Origin: Pseudovibrio brasiliensis
GTDB lineage: Bacteria; Pseudomonadota; Alphaproteobacteria; Rhizobiales; Stappiaceae
Length of the DNA: 64,000 nt
Assembly: GCF_018282095.1 (NCBI RefSeq)
Contig: NZ_CP074126.1
Span: 1,374,501-1,438,500, forward strand
Direction: 5' to 3'
Under the pieces are notes generated by a model. It did not search any database and had not been told where the DNA came from. It saw only the letters and a program-made list of their open reading frames with translations. This document shows, in pieces, positions 24,499 through 32,588 of the stretch (within the stretch, counting starts at the first letter, position 1; each line of letters begins with the position of its first letter). A program made the translations under genes and the position numbers.

Positions 24499-27071
24499 AA
24501 TTGGGCCTCCAGTATCAAATCATCCGCTGCGTCCGCCAGCAGCGCTTCTGTCGCACTTCCGAATATAGGCTCTTTACCAATCTCAAGAAGAACCGGAACA
24601 GCCAATGGGGAAACACGACCCAAAGCACTATGCGTGATTCTTTTGTCGATACGAGAAAGAAAGTGACCTAAACGAGAGATATCCAAAAGTCCTGTCGCTG
24701 CATCCGTCCATGTCGCCTGTAAAAGTAGGTGCTCGGGCTCGTGTTCATGCAGTACGTTATAAATAAGATCCGTATTTATAGTTATCTGCCGCCCGGTTTT
24801 CTCTTTACCGGGGTGGCGTCTTTCAACAAGACCAGAGATCATGGCACAATTTCTAAAGGTACGTTTCATCAAACTACTTTCAGCAAGCCACGCTTCAAGG
24901 TCATCTCCAAGCATATCTTCTTCAAACAGCTCATCCAGCCGCAGGCGCCCGCTCTTAATCGCCAGCCCCATATCCCGCAGGCCCCAAAGAGCCAGTGAGT
25001 ACTCCGTGGCCACAAACCCAAGGGGGTGCAGGCCAGCGCGCTCAAGGCGGCGTGTCAGCAGCATACCAAGCGTTTGGTGAGCCAATCTGCCTTCAAACGG
25101 ATAGCACACCAGATAGTGTTTATCGTTCCGCGGAAAGGTCTCTACCAGTAGACGTTCATAATCTGGTAACTGTGATTTATCTTTTTGTAGCTCCAACCAT
25201 TCGCGAACCTGACCGGGTAAAGAAGACCAAGTGTTAGGATCAGAGGCAAAATGTCGAACGCCTTCAGCAAGATAAGTGCTGAGCGGAAATTTGCCCCCCT
25301 GATAGCTGGGGATCTTCGGATCCTGTGAGGAACTGCGAGACACATAGGCCTCACTTTCCTTAAGGCCTTCAAACTTCAGCACTTGCCCGGCAAACACGAA
25401 TGTATCACCCACCGCCAGCTGCTCAATGAACCACTCTTCAATCTCACCCAGCATTTTGCCGCCAAATCCCAAGGGGCGTTTGCTGTTGGGGCCGCGTGGC
25501 TTCACCTGCCGCACTTTAAGCGTGGCTGCATCCAGAATTGTGCCGGAGTTGAGCCGGTACTGCTGGGCAAACTGAGGATGTGAAACGCGGAACAGTCCGT
25601 CTTTGGTCGGGCGCAGCTTGGCATATCTGTCATAAGCCTTCAGCGCATAACCACCGGTGGCTACAAATTCCACAGCCTTCACAAACAGATCATAGTCCAG
25701 ATACCGGTAGGACTGGCTGCTGATCACTTCCTCATAGAGCTTTTCAGGCTCAAACGGAGCTGCACAGGCAACGCACATGATGTGCTGGGCCAGAACATCC
25801 AGCCCGCCCTGACGAAGGGGAGGGGTATCCTGCTCGCCAGCTTCTGAAGCTTCCAGCGCTGCCTGACACTCCAGCACCTCAAACCGGTTGGACGGCACAA
25901 GGATGGCCTTGGACGCTTCATTCATACGGTGATTGGCGCGGCCGATGCGCTGTGCCAGACGGCTGGCACCCTTGGGCGCGCCCACATTGATCACCAGATC
26001 GATGTCACCCCAGTCAATGCCTAGATCCAGTGAGGAGGTACAGACAACCGCCTTCAGCTGACCTGCCGCCATATGCGCTTCCACCTTGCGGCGCTGGCCC
26101 ACATCCAGCGAGCCATGATGAAGGGCAATCGGCAGTGTCTCTTCATTGATGCGCCAAAGCTCCTGAAACAATCGCTCAGCCTGAGAGCGCGTGTTTACGA
26201 ACACCAGCGTTGTGTTGTGGGCTTTAATCTCCTCGTAGATCTCAGGCAGGGCATAAATGCAGGAATGACCGGACCACGGCAAACGCTCCTGCGTTTCCAA
26301 AATGCTGATATGCGGCTTGGCTCCACCTTTGGCCTGCACAATCTCAGCGTAGTGAACCTGTTGCGACAGCGGTTGCTCCACCAGATATGCCCGCAGATCA
26401 TCCGGGTGTGCGATGGTTGCGGAAAGCCCGATACAGCGCAGGTTCGGTGCCAGCTTGCGCAAGCGGGTTAAAGCTAGTGCCAGCAGATCGCCACGCTTGG
26501 ACGTCACCAGCTCATGCAGCTCATCCAGAATGACATACTGAAGATCAGCAAACAGCCGCTCGGCGTTCTTGTCAGACAGCAGAAGTGAGATCTGTTCCGG
26601 CGTGGTCAACAAGATGTCCGGCGGAATACGCTTCTGCCGTTGCTTCTTGTGGCTTGGCGTATCGCCAGAGCGGGTTTCCAGCTTGATGGAAAGACCCATC
26701 TCCTCAATGGGCACTTCCAGGTTCCGGTGAATGTCTGTCGCCAGAGCTTTGAGGGGAGACATGTAAAGCGTGTGCAAACCACCCGAACCTGAGGACGCAG
26801 CTGCCCCCGGTTTTCGCTTTTCTGCCTTCGTGCGCTGGTGCAGATCCACCAGACTAGGCAGAAAGCCTGCAAGGGTCTTACCGCCACCAGTGGGTGCGAT
26901 CAAAAGCGCTGAGTTGCCGGAGGTCACCTTCTCAAACAACTCCAGCTGGTGAGCACGTGGTGCCCAACCACGGCTGTCAAACCAGTTGGTGAAGACGGAA
27001 GGAAGGTGAATGGTATCTGCCAACGACGAAATGTCCGATCCTGAATACAGTTGAGCGCACTTTGCCACCAA
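24495..27071 (-). CDS. lhr: Lhr-type DEXH DNA helicase, ligase-associated
   Basis: 858-residue superfamily-2 helicase (Lhr core plus C-terminal winged-helix and beta regions, the short ligase-associated type rather than the 1500-residue Lhr). Motifs: LIAPTGGGKTLAGFLPSL (Walker A), VILDELHEL (DELH, motif II), LSATIA (motif III), LVFVNTRSQAERLF (IV), TSSLDLGIDWGDIDLVINVGAP (V) and RIGRANHR (VI). It unwinds 3'-tailed DNA or DNA:RNA in repair. It is followed without a gap by pdeM. All helicase motifs appear intact. Confidence 0.9.
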   Translation of the reverse strand: MVAKCAQLYSGSDISSLADTIHLPSVFTNWFDSRGWAPRAHQLELFEKVTSGNSALLIAPTGGGKTLAGFLPSLVDLHQRTKAEKRKPGAAASSGSGGLHTLYMSPLKALATDIHRNLEVPIEEMGLSIKLETRSGDTPSHKKQRQKRIPPDILLTTPEQISLLLSDKNAERLFADLQYVILDELHELVTSKRGDLLALALTRLRKLAPNLRCIGLSATIAHPDDLRAYLVEQPLSQQVHYAEIVQAKGGAKPHISILETQERLPWSGHSCIYALPEIYEEIKAHNTTLVFVNTRSQAERLFQELWRINEETLPIALHHGSLDVGQRRKVEAHMAAGQLKAVVCTSSLDLGIDWGDIDLVINVGAPKGASRLAQRIGRANHRMNEASKAILVPSNRFEVLECQAALEASEAGEQDTPPLRQGGLDVLAQHIMCVACAAPFEPEKLYEEVISSQSYRYLDYDLFVKAVEFVATGGYALKAYDRYAKLRPTKDGLFRVSHPQFAQQYRLNSGTILDAATLKVRQVKPRGPNSKRPLGFGGKMLGEIEEWFIEQLAVGDTFVFAGQVLKFEGLKESEAYVSRSSSQDPKIPSYQGGKFPLSTYLAEGVRHFASDPNTWSSLPGQVREWLELQKDKSQLPDYERLLVETFPRNDKHYLVCYPFEGRLAHQTLGMLLTRRLERAGLHPLGFVATEYSLALWGLRDMGLAIKSGRLRLDELFEEDMLGDDLEAWLAESSLMKRTFRNCAMISGLVERRHPGKEKTGRQITINTDLIYNVLHEHEPEHLLLQATWTDAATGLLDISRLGHFLSRIDKRITHSALGRVSPLAVPVLLEIGKEPIFGSATEALLADAADDLILEAQL

Positions 27072-27120
27072 TGATCACATGTGCCAATCAGAAATGGGGC
27101 AAACCGAGAACATATTCAGT

Positions 27121-27161
27121 GTATCTCCGAAAAGTGGGCACCGGTTTTCGGATAAAGATAC
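27121..27161. repeat. Palindromic intergenic repeat, copy 2
   Basis: GTATC...GATAC-bounded 41-bp element with the hairpin arms CCGAAAAGTGG / CCGGTTTTCGG, nearly identical to the copies at 23640 and 28755. It lies 50 bp upstream of lhr on the opposite side from its coding sequence. The bases just after it (TGAAACAACGGCT) also resemble the flank of copy 1, so the repeated unit may be longer than the palindrome. Confidence 0.88.
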
Positions 27162-27458
27162 GCGTGAAACAACGGCTATAGCTTAGGGTTTAAGGAGAGC
27201 TACTTTAGCGCAAGCTCGTGGTAAGGGGGATAAACCGATGCTGCTCAACTCAGGACTGTCAAACCATGAGATTTATTCTGTGATGTGGTTGGGGAACGGG
27301 CATAAAAAGCGGAAAATACCCATGAATTTTGTTTCCTTCTGAAAAAAGGACTGGCAAACTAAGCCCTATCCACGGCATATAAGGGAAAACGGGCTACAGA
27401 GCCCGACCTACGTGAAAAATGCTGGCACATCAATAAGCTGGGAAAAGGGGCAGTCACT
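27162..27458. other. 297-bp intergenic remainder between lhr and the NTF2-like gene
   Basis: No gene recognised. One small perfect inverted repeat, CGGGCT-ACAG-AGCCCG (27390-27405), could form a hairpin without a T-run. The rest is AT-rich and presumably carries the promoters for the divergent lhr operon and the NTF2-like gene. Confidence 0.5.
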
Positions 27459-27851
27459 ATGAGTGTTCAGGACGAAACAGAACTAATGCTCTCCGAGTTG
27501 TTTGATAGCTATGCAGATGCCTATGAGGACTATGACGCCGGGCAGATCGCAGATTGCTTCGCATTTCCATGCGTGATCTGGCAGCTGGAAGAAGGCCACG
27601 TCTTCAACGATAAGGCCGAACTCTGCGAGAACATTGAAGCGCTCCTCGAAGTGCACCGCGAGCATTATGTGACCTCTTCCATCTACGAAGTCGTGTCCTC
27701 CCACATTTCCGGCTCCACCGCGAGCGTCAGCCTCGACTGGCAGCAGGAAGATGACGAAGGTGAAACCATCTTCGATTTCACCTGCCACTACCTGCTCATC
27801 AACATCGAAGGCCAGTGGAAAATCGCAAGTATCGTGAATGAGCCTGCCTGA
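27459..27851 (+). CDS. NTF2/SnoaL-like small protein
   Basis: 130 residues with the NTF2-like pattern: helical start (LMLSELFDSYADAYEDYDAGQIADCFAFPCVIW), a curved sheet in the middle, and a closing HYLLINIEGQWKIASIVNEPA typical of SnoaL/DUF4440-type folds. The family includes isomerases, hydrolases and pure binding proteins; the active-site residues here are not diagnostic. It is acidic and cytosolic. It stands alone, flanked by palindromic repeats on both sides and followed by a terminator-like hairpin. Confidence 0.65.
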   Translation: MSVQDETELMLSELFDSYADAYEDYDAGQIADCFAFPCVIWQLEEGHVFNDKAELCENIEALLEVHREHYVTSSIYEVVSSHISGSTASVSLDWQQEDDEGETIFDFTCHYLLINIEGQWKIASIVNEPA

Positions 27852-27877
27852 TTGAATTCCTCTCAGGAATGAAGAAT

Positions 27878-27910
27878 GAAGCTCCCATCCTTCAGGTTTG
27901 GGGGCTTTTT
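27878..27910 (+). terminator. Terminator after the NTF2-like gene
   Basis: AAGCTCCCA and TGGGGGCTT form a stem (with one G-T pair) around an 11-nt loop, followed by a run of Ts (GCTTTTTTGC), about 30 bp beyond the stop codon. Confidence 0.75.
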
Positions 27911-28110
27911 TGCATTTGAACGCATCAAAACCATAAAGAACGCAAACCAACGCACATAAGAACGCAAACGGGATTTGGAGTGCACAAACGGATATTTGCA
28001 GGCCTCATACGTAATGCGCGTTTTTGTGAACGCTTGTGCAGGGCTTACCCATTGAAATCCGGCTTTTTTTGCAACAGGATAAGCTCGACTGTATACAGTG
28101 GGGAACAATC

Positions 28111-28734
28111 ATGACAGCACAGATCGATTACTTTTACACGCACCTGTCACCATGGGCATTTCTGGGTCATCAGGAATTCCTGCGCATTGCGGAAAAGTAT
28201 GATGTCGCCGTGACCTTTCGCCCGGTCAACCTTGCTGTGTTGTTCCCACTTACAGGTGGCCTGCCACTGGGCAAACGCCATCCAGCCCGTCAGAAGTACC
28301 GCTTCATCGAGCTTCAGCGCTGGGCAGAAAAGCGTGGCGTGACAATGAATTACAAACCAGCCCATTTCCCAACAGACATTGCTCTGGCAGATTCCATAGC
28401 AATTCTTTTGCAGGAGCAGGGCGGCCCGGTTGGCGCTTATTCCCAGAAAGTGTTCGAAGCCGTCTGGCAAAAAGACCTCGATGCTGCCGGGGAGAGCGTC
28501 CTCTCCGACATCCTCAAAGAGCTTGGCCTTGATGCGGATAACTTGATTGAGGCAGCCAAATCCGCTGATATGCTGGAAGCCTACACCGTCAACTCCCGCA
28601 TGGCAGAAAAGGCAAATGCCGTCGGTTCTCCAACCTATCTGCTCAACTCCGAGCCATTTTGGGGACAGGATCGTCTCGAACTGCTGGAAGATGCGTTGAA
28701 AAGTGGACGCAGCCCTTACGAAAGCCTCGAGTAA
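28111..28734 (+). CDS. 2-hydroxychromene-2-carboxylate isomerase / DsbA-like GST-kappa family protein
   Basis: 207 residues with the DsbA-fold pattern of HCCA isomerases and kappa-class GSTs: IDYFYTHLSPWAFLGHQEF at the N-terminus (a Ser in place of the CxxC of disulphide oxidases), PVNLAVLFPLTGGLPLGKRHPAR, and VGSPTYLLNSEPFWGQDRLELLEDAL with the cis-Pro and the usual FWGQDRL closing motif. These enzymes are glutathione-dependent isomerases of aromatic catabolism, but many relatives have no proven substrate. The ATG at 28111, with GTGGGG upstream, fits where homology begins; the frame stays open to 28036. Confidence 0.8.
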   Translation: MTAQIDYFYTHLSPWAFLGHQEFLRIAEKYDVAVTFRPVNLAVLFPLTGGLPLGKRHPARQKYRFIELQRWAEKRGVTMNYKPAHFPTDIALADSIAILLQEQGGPVGAYSQKVFEAVWQKDLDAAGESVLSDILKELGLDADNLIEAAKSADMLEAYTVNSRMAEKANAVGSPTYLLNSEPFWGQDRLELLEDALKSGRSPYESLE

Positions 28735-28754
28735 TCCCCATTTCACTCCTAAGA

Positions 28755-28795
28755 GTATCGCCGAAAAGTGGGTACCGGTTTTCGGATAAAGATAC
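28755..28795. repeat. Palindromic intergenic repeat, copy 3
   Basis: GTATCGCCGAAAAGTGGGTA onward, closing with TTTTCGG-ATAAA-GATAC: same 41-bp structure as the copies at 23640 and 27121, 20 bp downstream of the HCCA-isomerase stop codon. The following bases (GTGAAAACAATGAG) again resemble the flank of the other copies. Confidence 0.88.
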
Positions 28796-28967
28796 GTGAA
28801 AACAATGAGTAAAGCAGTTCACGTAAATACGGACTGCTTTAAGCCTGATCGGATGGTCAAGGCGCTCTGATTGCTGCTAAACTGAATGCCATACCTGCCA
28901 GCAGGTGTGGCACTGCAAGCATCTGACACCTTAACTCATTGATTTGAAACAGAGATGGGAAGAAGTC

Positions 28968-29492
28968 GTGAAACAGTCTTATCTGGCCAGTGGAATTCTC
29001 GCCCTCGCAATCGCGACGGGCGCACCAAGCGCATTTGCCGAAAGTGAGCCGGGAGTCCCCGTTCGCTTCGAAATGCAGGAGACGGATAACGGACTGCTGC
29101 GGCTCGACACCCGCACGGGGATAGTTTCCCTATGCTCCAACAAAGGCGACAAACTTGTCTGCCAGCCCTCCATTGATGGCATCAAGGTCTATGAAGACGA
29201 AATTACCCGTCTGGAAGCAGAAAACGATAATATGCGTCAGGAACTTAGACGTATCTCCGAAGCTCTTGCTACCCTGACCGAAGACGCCAGCATCGCCGCC
29301 ATCAAACCCGAAACCGGCCTCGACCTCTCCCTCGCCAAACCCCAGGAAGAAGGCTGGTTCGGCAAAGAGGAAGAGCAAAAGCTCAATGAAGCTCTGGAGT
29401 TTACCGAAAACGCCATGCGCCGTTTCTTCTCTGTTGTTGAAGAAATGAAGGATGACTTCCAGAAAGACGAGCAGTCCGGCTCTGCCAACTGA
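28968..29492 (+). CDS. Periplasmic coiled-coil protein, unknown function
   Basis: 174 residues from a GTG start (GGGAAGAAG lies just upstream; a TTG start 24 bases earlier is less likely). A signal peptide (SYLASGILALAIATGAPSAFAES) is followed by a small beta-rich domain with two cysteines (RFEMQETDNGLLRLDTRTGIV...CSNKGDKLVCQPS), which may form a disulphide, then a coiled coil (about residues 75-100, YEDEITRLEAENDNMRQELR) and an acidic helical tail. Similar proteins occur in alphaproteobacteria without assigned roles. Monocistronic, ending in a terminator-like hairpin. Confidence 0.65.
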   Translation: MKQSYLASGILALAIATGAPSAFAESEPGVPVRFEMQETDNGLLRLDTRTGIVSLCSNKGDKLVCQPSIDGIKVYEDEITRLEAENDNMRQELRRISEALATLTEDASIAAIKPETGLDLSLAKPQEEGWFGKEEEQKLNEALEFTENAMRRFFSVVEEMKDDFQKDEQSGSAN

Positions 29493-29500
29493 GCGGGCAT

Positions 29501-29530
29501 AAAAAAACCGCCTTCAAAGGAAGGCGGTTT
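29501..29530. terminator. Terminator shared by the convergent coiled-coil and thioesterase genes
   Basis: AAACCGCCTT (29505-29514) pairs perfectly with AAGGCGGTTT (29521-29530), loop CAAAGG. The T-run is strong on the minus strand (A-run at 29501-29507), so it mainly terminates the thioesterase gene; the plus side has only a short T stretch. Confidence 0.85.
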
Positions 29531-29551
29531 CTAAATTCTTGATTGCAAAGC

Positions 29552-30421
29552 TTATTGGCTCTGCAATGCCACCAATGCAGTGCGGAAATCTTCAGTCAGC
29601 GGAACAGTCTTACGGCTGTTCAGATCCATGCTGATGGACACCTGATCACACACCGCAGCCAGTCGCTTAGTCCGCGCTTCAAACAAATGATGGCGGATTG
29701 TAAACGTGTTTTCCTGCACGCTGGTCAGCGTAGAAATCACCTGCACCATATCACCCAGCTTCAACGGGCTGATCCAGGAAAGCTTCTGCTCCAGCGCAAC
29801 ACGGCCATACTCGTTCTCATCCAACCACGCCGTATTCATCGGCGTCCGCTCCCAAACATGCGCAGCAGCATCAGAGAAGCAGGAGAGTGCAAACGCATCT
29901 TCCGCTTTCTGCTCAGCGTTCAGATGACGCGGCAGAACAGTAGAGCGACCAGTAATCATCGCACCGCTTTTCAGCAAATCATCAATGGTAGGCTTCCCGG
30001 AAAATGGGCTAGGAGAGATACCACGTGGAACCGCTGGCTTGGAGATATTCTCTTCAACGTCTTTAAAGCGAGCACGAAGCTGCTTTGCAGAGGAAGGGTT
30101 TGGCGTGTAGCCGTCAATTGCGGTCGCGCAGATTTCCCCGGTTGAGCCTTCTATCATTTCATGCACAACAGAGAGCATGTGAGGGCCATCGAAAGCCACG
30201 TAAGACTTAACTGTAATCAGCGATGCAGCAACCAACTCTGCATGATAACGCACATGCCGAACCCGGCGCGCACCAACCAGTGCTTCGCTAAATCCGGTCA
30301 GCATTCTAAATTGACGGTCAGCTTCTTCAAACTTGGAGAAGTAAAACTGCACGTTCAGATGGTCGTTCTCGTCGCATTCCCATGTATTCACAAACGAGAG
30401 AAGTGTTTCTAAGCTTGCCAT
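29552..30421 (-). CDS. Acyl-CoA thioesterase, double-hotdog type
   Basis: 289 residues with two hotdog-like halves. The first has WECDENDHLNVQFYFSKFEEADRQF (Asp and His-containing 4-hydroxybenzoyl-CoA thioesterase-like motif) and SYVAFDGPHMLSVVHEMIEGSTGEI; the second has MNTAWLDENEYGRVALEQKLSWISPLKLGDMVQVISTL and TKRLAAVCDQVSISMDL. It would hydrolyse acyl-CoA esters in the cytosol. The ATG at 30421 has AAAGGG 6 bases ahead; the frame extends to 30472. Substrate chain length is not predictable. Confidence 0.75.
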   Translation of the reverse strand: MASLETLLSFVNTWECDENDHLNVQFYFSKFEEADRQFRMLTGFSEALVGARRVRHVRYHAELVAASLITVKSYVAFDGPHMLSVVHEMIEGSTGEICATAIDGYTPNPSSAKQLRARFKDVEENISKPAVPRGISPSPFSGKPTIDDLLKSGAMITGRSTVLPRHLNAEQKAEDAFALSCFSDAAAHVWERTPMNTAWLDENEYGRVALEQKLSWISPLKLGDMVQVISTLTSVQENTFTIRHHLFEARTKRLAAVCDQVSISMDLNSRKTVPLTEDFRTALVALQSQ

Positions 30422-30490
30422 ATCCAACCCTTTGTGCAGCCTCGGTCCATAAGCGCTACTGCGATACCCCACTAATTATTAACAATTAGC

Positions 30491-31456
30491 TCAGGTCGAA
30501 CCGAATTTCGTCCGAAAAAAACTATCTATCCTTTGGGTGCTCAGCTTGGCAAGAGCAAGATCAAAACTTTGAAAAACATGACATCCATGGGGATAAACCT
30601 CAAGTGAGGCGTCCACTCCAGCCGATTTCAACCTAGACGCGAGAAAACAAGTATCATCCAGTAGGGGATCTTCTGTACCTACACTTAACAGCGTCGGCGG
30701 CATCCCTTCCAGCCGGGCATAGAGCGGGGAGATCTGAGGATCTTCAGGGTTTTCCTCTCCCATCAAAAAATGCTTTCCAAACATCCGCATATCCCGCGTG
30801 GTTGGAAAAAGAACTTCATTTCCCCACAAACGAGCAGATGGCGTCAGACCGATATCATACCAGCCTGCTATTAAAACCAATGCTTTAAAGGGAACCATAC
30901 CGTGTTTATCACGCAGTCGTAGTGCGGTTATCAGGGCCAGCGTTGCTCCCGCACTTTCCCCTGTCAGGCCAAAGCTACTCCATCCAAATCTGCTTGCCCC
31001 TTCATTCAAAATCCAATGACAGGCCGCCTCACAATCATCTGGTCCTTGCGGAAAAGGACACTCCGGAGCAAGTCGATACTCAACGGAAACCACGTCTAAT
31101 CCGGTGTTTTTTGCCATCTCTTCAAGGTAAGGATCCTGAAAAGCGGCTGAACCAAAAACAAACCCGCCACCATGAAAATGAACAATAACACCCTTTGATG
31201 AATTTTCGTCAGCTCTGAACAAGCGCAGAGAGATTGGCCCGTGCGGTCCTTCAATCTCCAACTCCTCTGCATTCTCTGAGTAGGTTGGGATCGGAAAGGC
31301 ACCCAACCCTTGCAGGCGGCGCTCGCGGGTAACAGAAGGGGGAAAACTCCATTGATCAGGGAGCGCTCTCAGCTGCTCCGTCATTTCTTTGTTAAATGCC
31401 TTTGCTTCTGCGGCAGCCTCTTGACTTATCGACAGAGGGGCGAAATTCTCAGCCAT
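30491..31456 (-). CDS. Alpha/beta hydrolase fold-3 esterase (hormone-sensitive-lipase family)
   Basis: 321 residues. HFHGGGFVFGSA is the HGGG oxyanion-hole motif of the HSL/family-IV esterases and GLTGESAGATLAL contains the nucleophilic Ser of GxSxG. The acid is expected near TEDPLLDD and the catalytic His in YPHGCHVFQSF, close to the C-terminus. No signal peptide, so cytosolic. Start 31456 (MAENFAP) is chosen for GGAG 8 bases upstream. It lies 69 bp upstream of the thioesterase on the same strand, so the two may form a small ester-hydrolysing operon. Natural substrate unknown. Confidence 0.88.
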   Translation of the reverse strand: MAENFAPLSISQEAAAEAKAFNKEMTEQLRALPDQWSFPPSVTRERRLQGLGAFPIPTYSENAEELEIEGPHGPISLRLFRADENSSKGVIVHFHGGGFVFGSAAFQDPYLEEMAKNTGLDVVSVEYRLAPECPFPQGPDDCEAACHWILNEGASRFGWSSFGLTGESAGATLALITALRLRDKHGMVPFKALVLIAGWYDIGLTPSARLWGNEVLFPTTRDMRMFGKHFLMGEENPEDPQISPLYARLEGMPPTLLSVGTEDPLLDDTCFLASRLKSAGVDASLEVYPHGCHVFQSFDLALAKLSTQRIDSFFRTKFGST

Positions 31457-31582
31457 GTAGTTTCTCCGGAAGCGACAATAAACAGTTGCCAATATGTTTG
31501 TTATAGAAGTTGTCGCGCAATCTCGCGTCAATGACAACGACACGATCTTAATTAACTAATAATAAGGGGATGGGTTTCCAGC

Positions 31583-32065
31583 ATGTCGGGTTGGTCGAAA
31601 ACAAAGAATAGCTGCGAGGTCTGGACAATTGACAGCGGCCAGACGCAACTCTCCCAGTCTATGGGACGACTGGTCTTCATGACACAAGGTCTGGGCTTCT
31701 ATGAAGTCACCAACGAGATCCGTGAGTGGGCGAAGTCCGTCCAGCTCAAAGATGGCCTGCTCACCTTGTTTGTTCGCCACACCTCTGCATCCGTCACCAT
31801 ACAGGAAAACGCCGACCCAACCGTTTTGCAGGACCTGCAAAAGGCCCTTGCAAACGTCGCGCCGGAAAATGGTGGTTGGCTTCATTCCTATGAAGGCCCG
31901 GATGATATGCCCGCCCACATCAAAACCATGCTGACTGGAGTTTCCTTGCAAATTCCAGTGGTTGATGGGGATCTCGATCTGGGCACCTGGCAGGGTATTT
32001 ATCTCATCGAGCATAGAAGAGCGCCACACAGACGCTCAATGACCCTGCATTATCTTGGCTCATAA
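31583..32065 (+). CDS. YjbQ/UPF0047-family protein (secondary thiamine-phosphate synthase-like)
   Basis: 160 residues, the full length of this small trimeric family. Signature pieces: FVRHTSASVTIQENADPTVLQDL near residue 65 and DMPAHIKTMLTGVSLQIPVVDGDLDLGTWQGIYLIEHR at the C-terminal end, the metal-binding histidines and the conserved LGTWQGIYL strand. YjbQ of E. coli shows weak thiamine-phosphate synthase activity, but the true function is unsettled. Divergent from the esterase gene with 126 bp between them. Confidence 0.88.
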   Translation: MSGWSKTKNSCEVWTIDSGQTQLSQSMGRLVFMTQGLGFYEVTNEIREWAKSVQLKDGLLTLFVRHTSASVTIQENADPTVLQDLQKALANVAPENGGWLHSYEGPDDMPAHIKTMLTGVSLQIPVVDGDLDLGTWQGIYLIEHRRAPHRRSMTLHYLGS

Positions 32066-32078
32066 CCCCAGTTTCGGA

Positions 32079-32441
32079 TCAATCTGAGAAACTGGCAACA
32101 ACGCTGACAAACCAAAGCCCCAAAGCAACGACCATCGCGCGCTTGGAATACTCATGATAAGCCGTGCGCAGTGCATCGCTGTGCAGTCTGTTGGGGTCTT
32201 GGCTGCTGCTGTCCTGGCTTTTGATCAGAGCCCACGCATCATCACCATCATTCTTGTTGAATGGCATGTTCCAGGCCTTGTAAACAAGAGCAGCACTCAA
32301 AGCGATTGCAAGCATAGCGCCTGCGCGAAATGAACTAGCCGGATCAAAGCTGAGCGCAGCCATAATGAAAAGCACGCCAAGGCAGTAAAATCCGCAAATA
32401 CGGGCAACGCTGGCACGGGCAGCACGTTGTAAAGCGTCCAT
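32079..32441 (-). CDS. Conserved small inner-membrane protein
   Basis: 120 residues with three membrane segments (about 16-32, 36-55 and 100-118), beginning MDALQRAARASVARICGFY. I recall proteins with this start and layout as a widespread alphaproteobacterial family of unknown function, but no domain name can be given. The loop between helices 2 and 3 is hydrophilic. It is convergent with the YjbQ gene (13 bp apart) and 147 bp from the symporter gene. No functional clue in context. Confidence 0.6.
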   Translation of the reverse strand: MDALQRAARASVARICGFYCLGVLFIMAALSFDPASSFRAGAMLAIALSAALVYKAWNMPFNKNDGDDAWALIKSQDSSSQDPNRLHSDALRTAYHEYSKRAMVVALGLWFVSVVASFSD

Positions 32442-32588
32442 AGGTTTCTCCTAGGCTTCTATTGGAGATAAACTATAAACGCAGCTCTATTGAATTCGAC
32501 TTATCGCAAGTTGCAAACTGGAATTGGCGTAAATGGACTGCAAACGCCCCCCAGTAGTTGTAATGATTTGATTAGAACTTTCTAAAAA

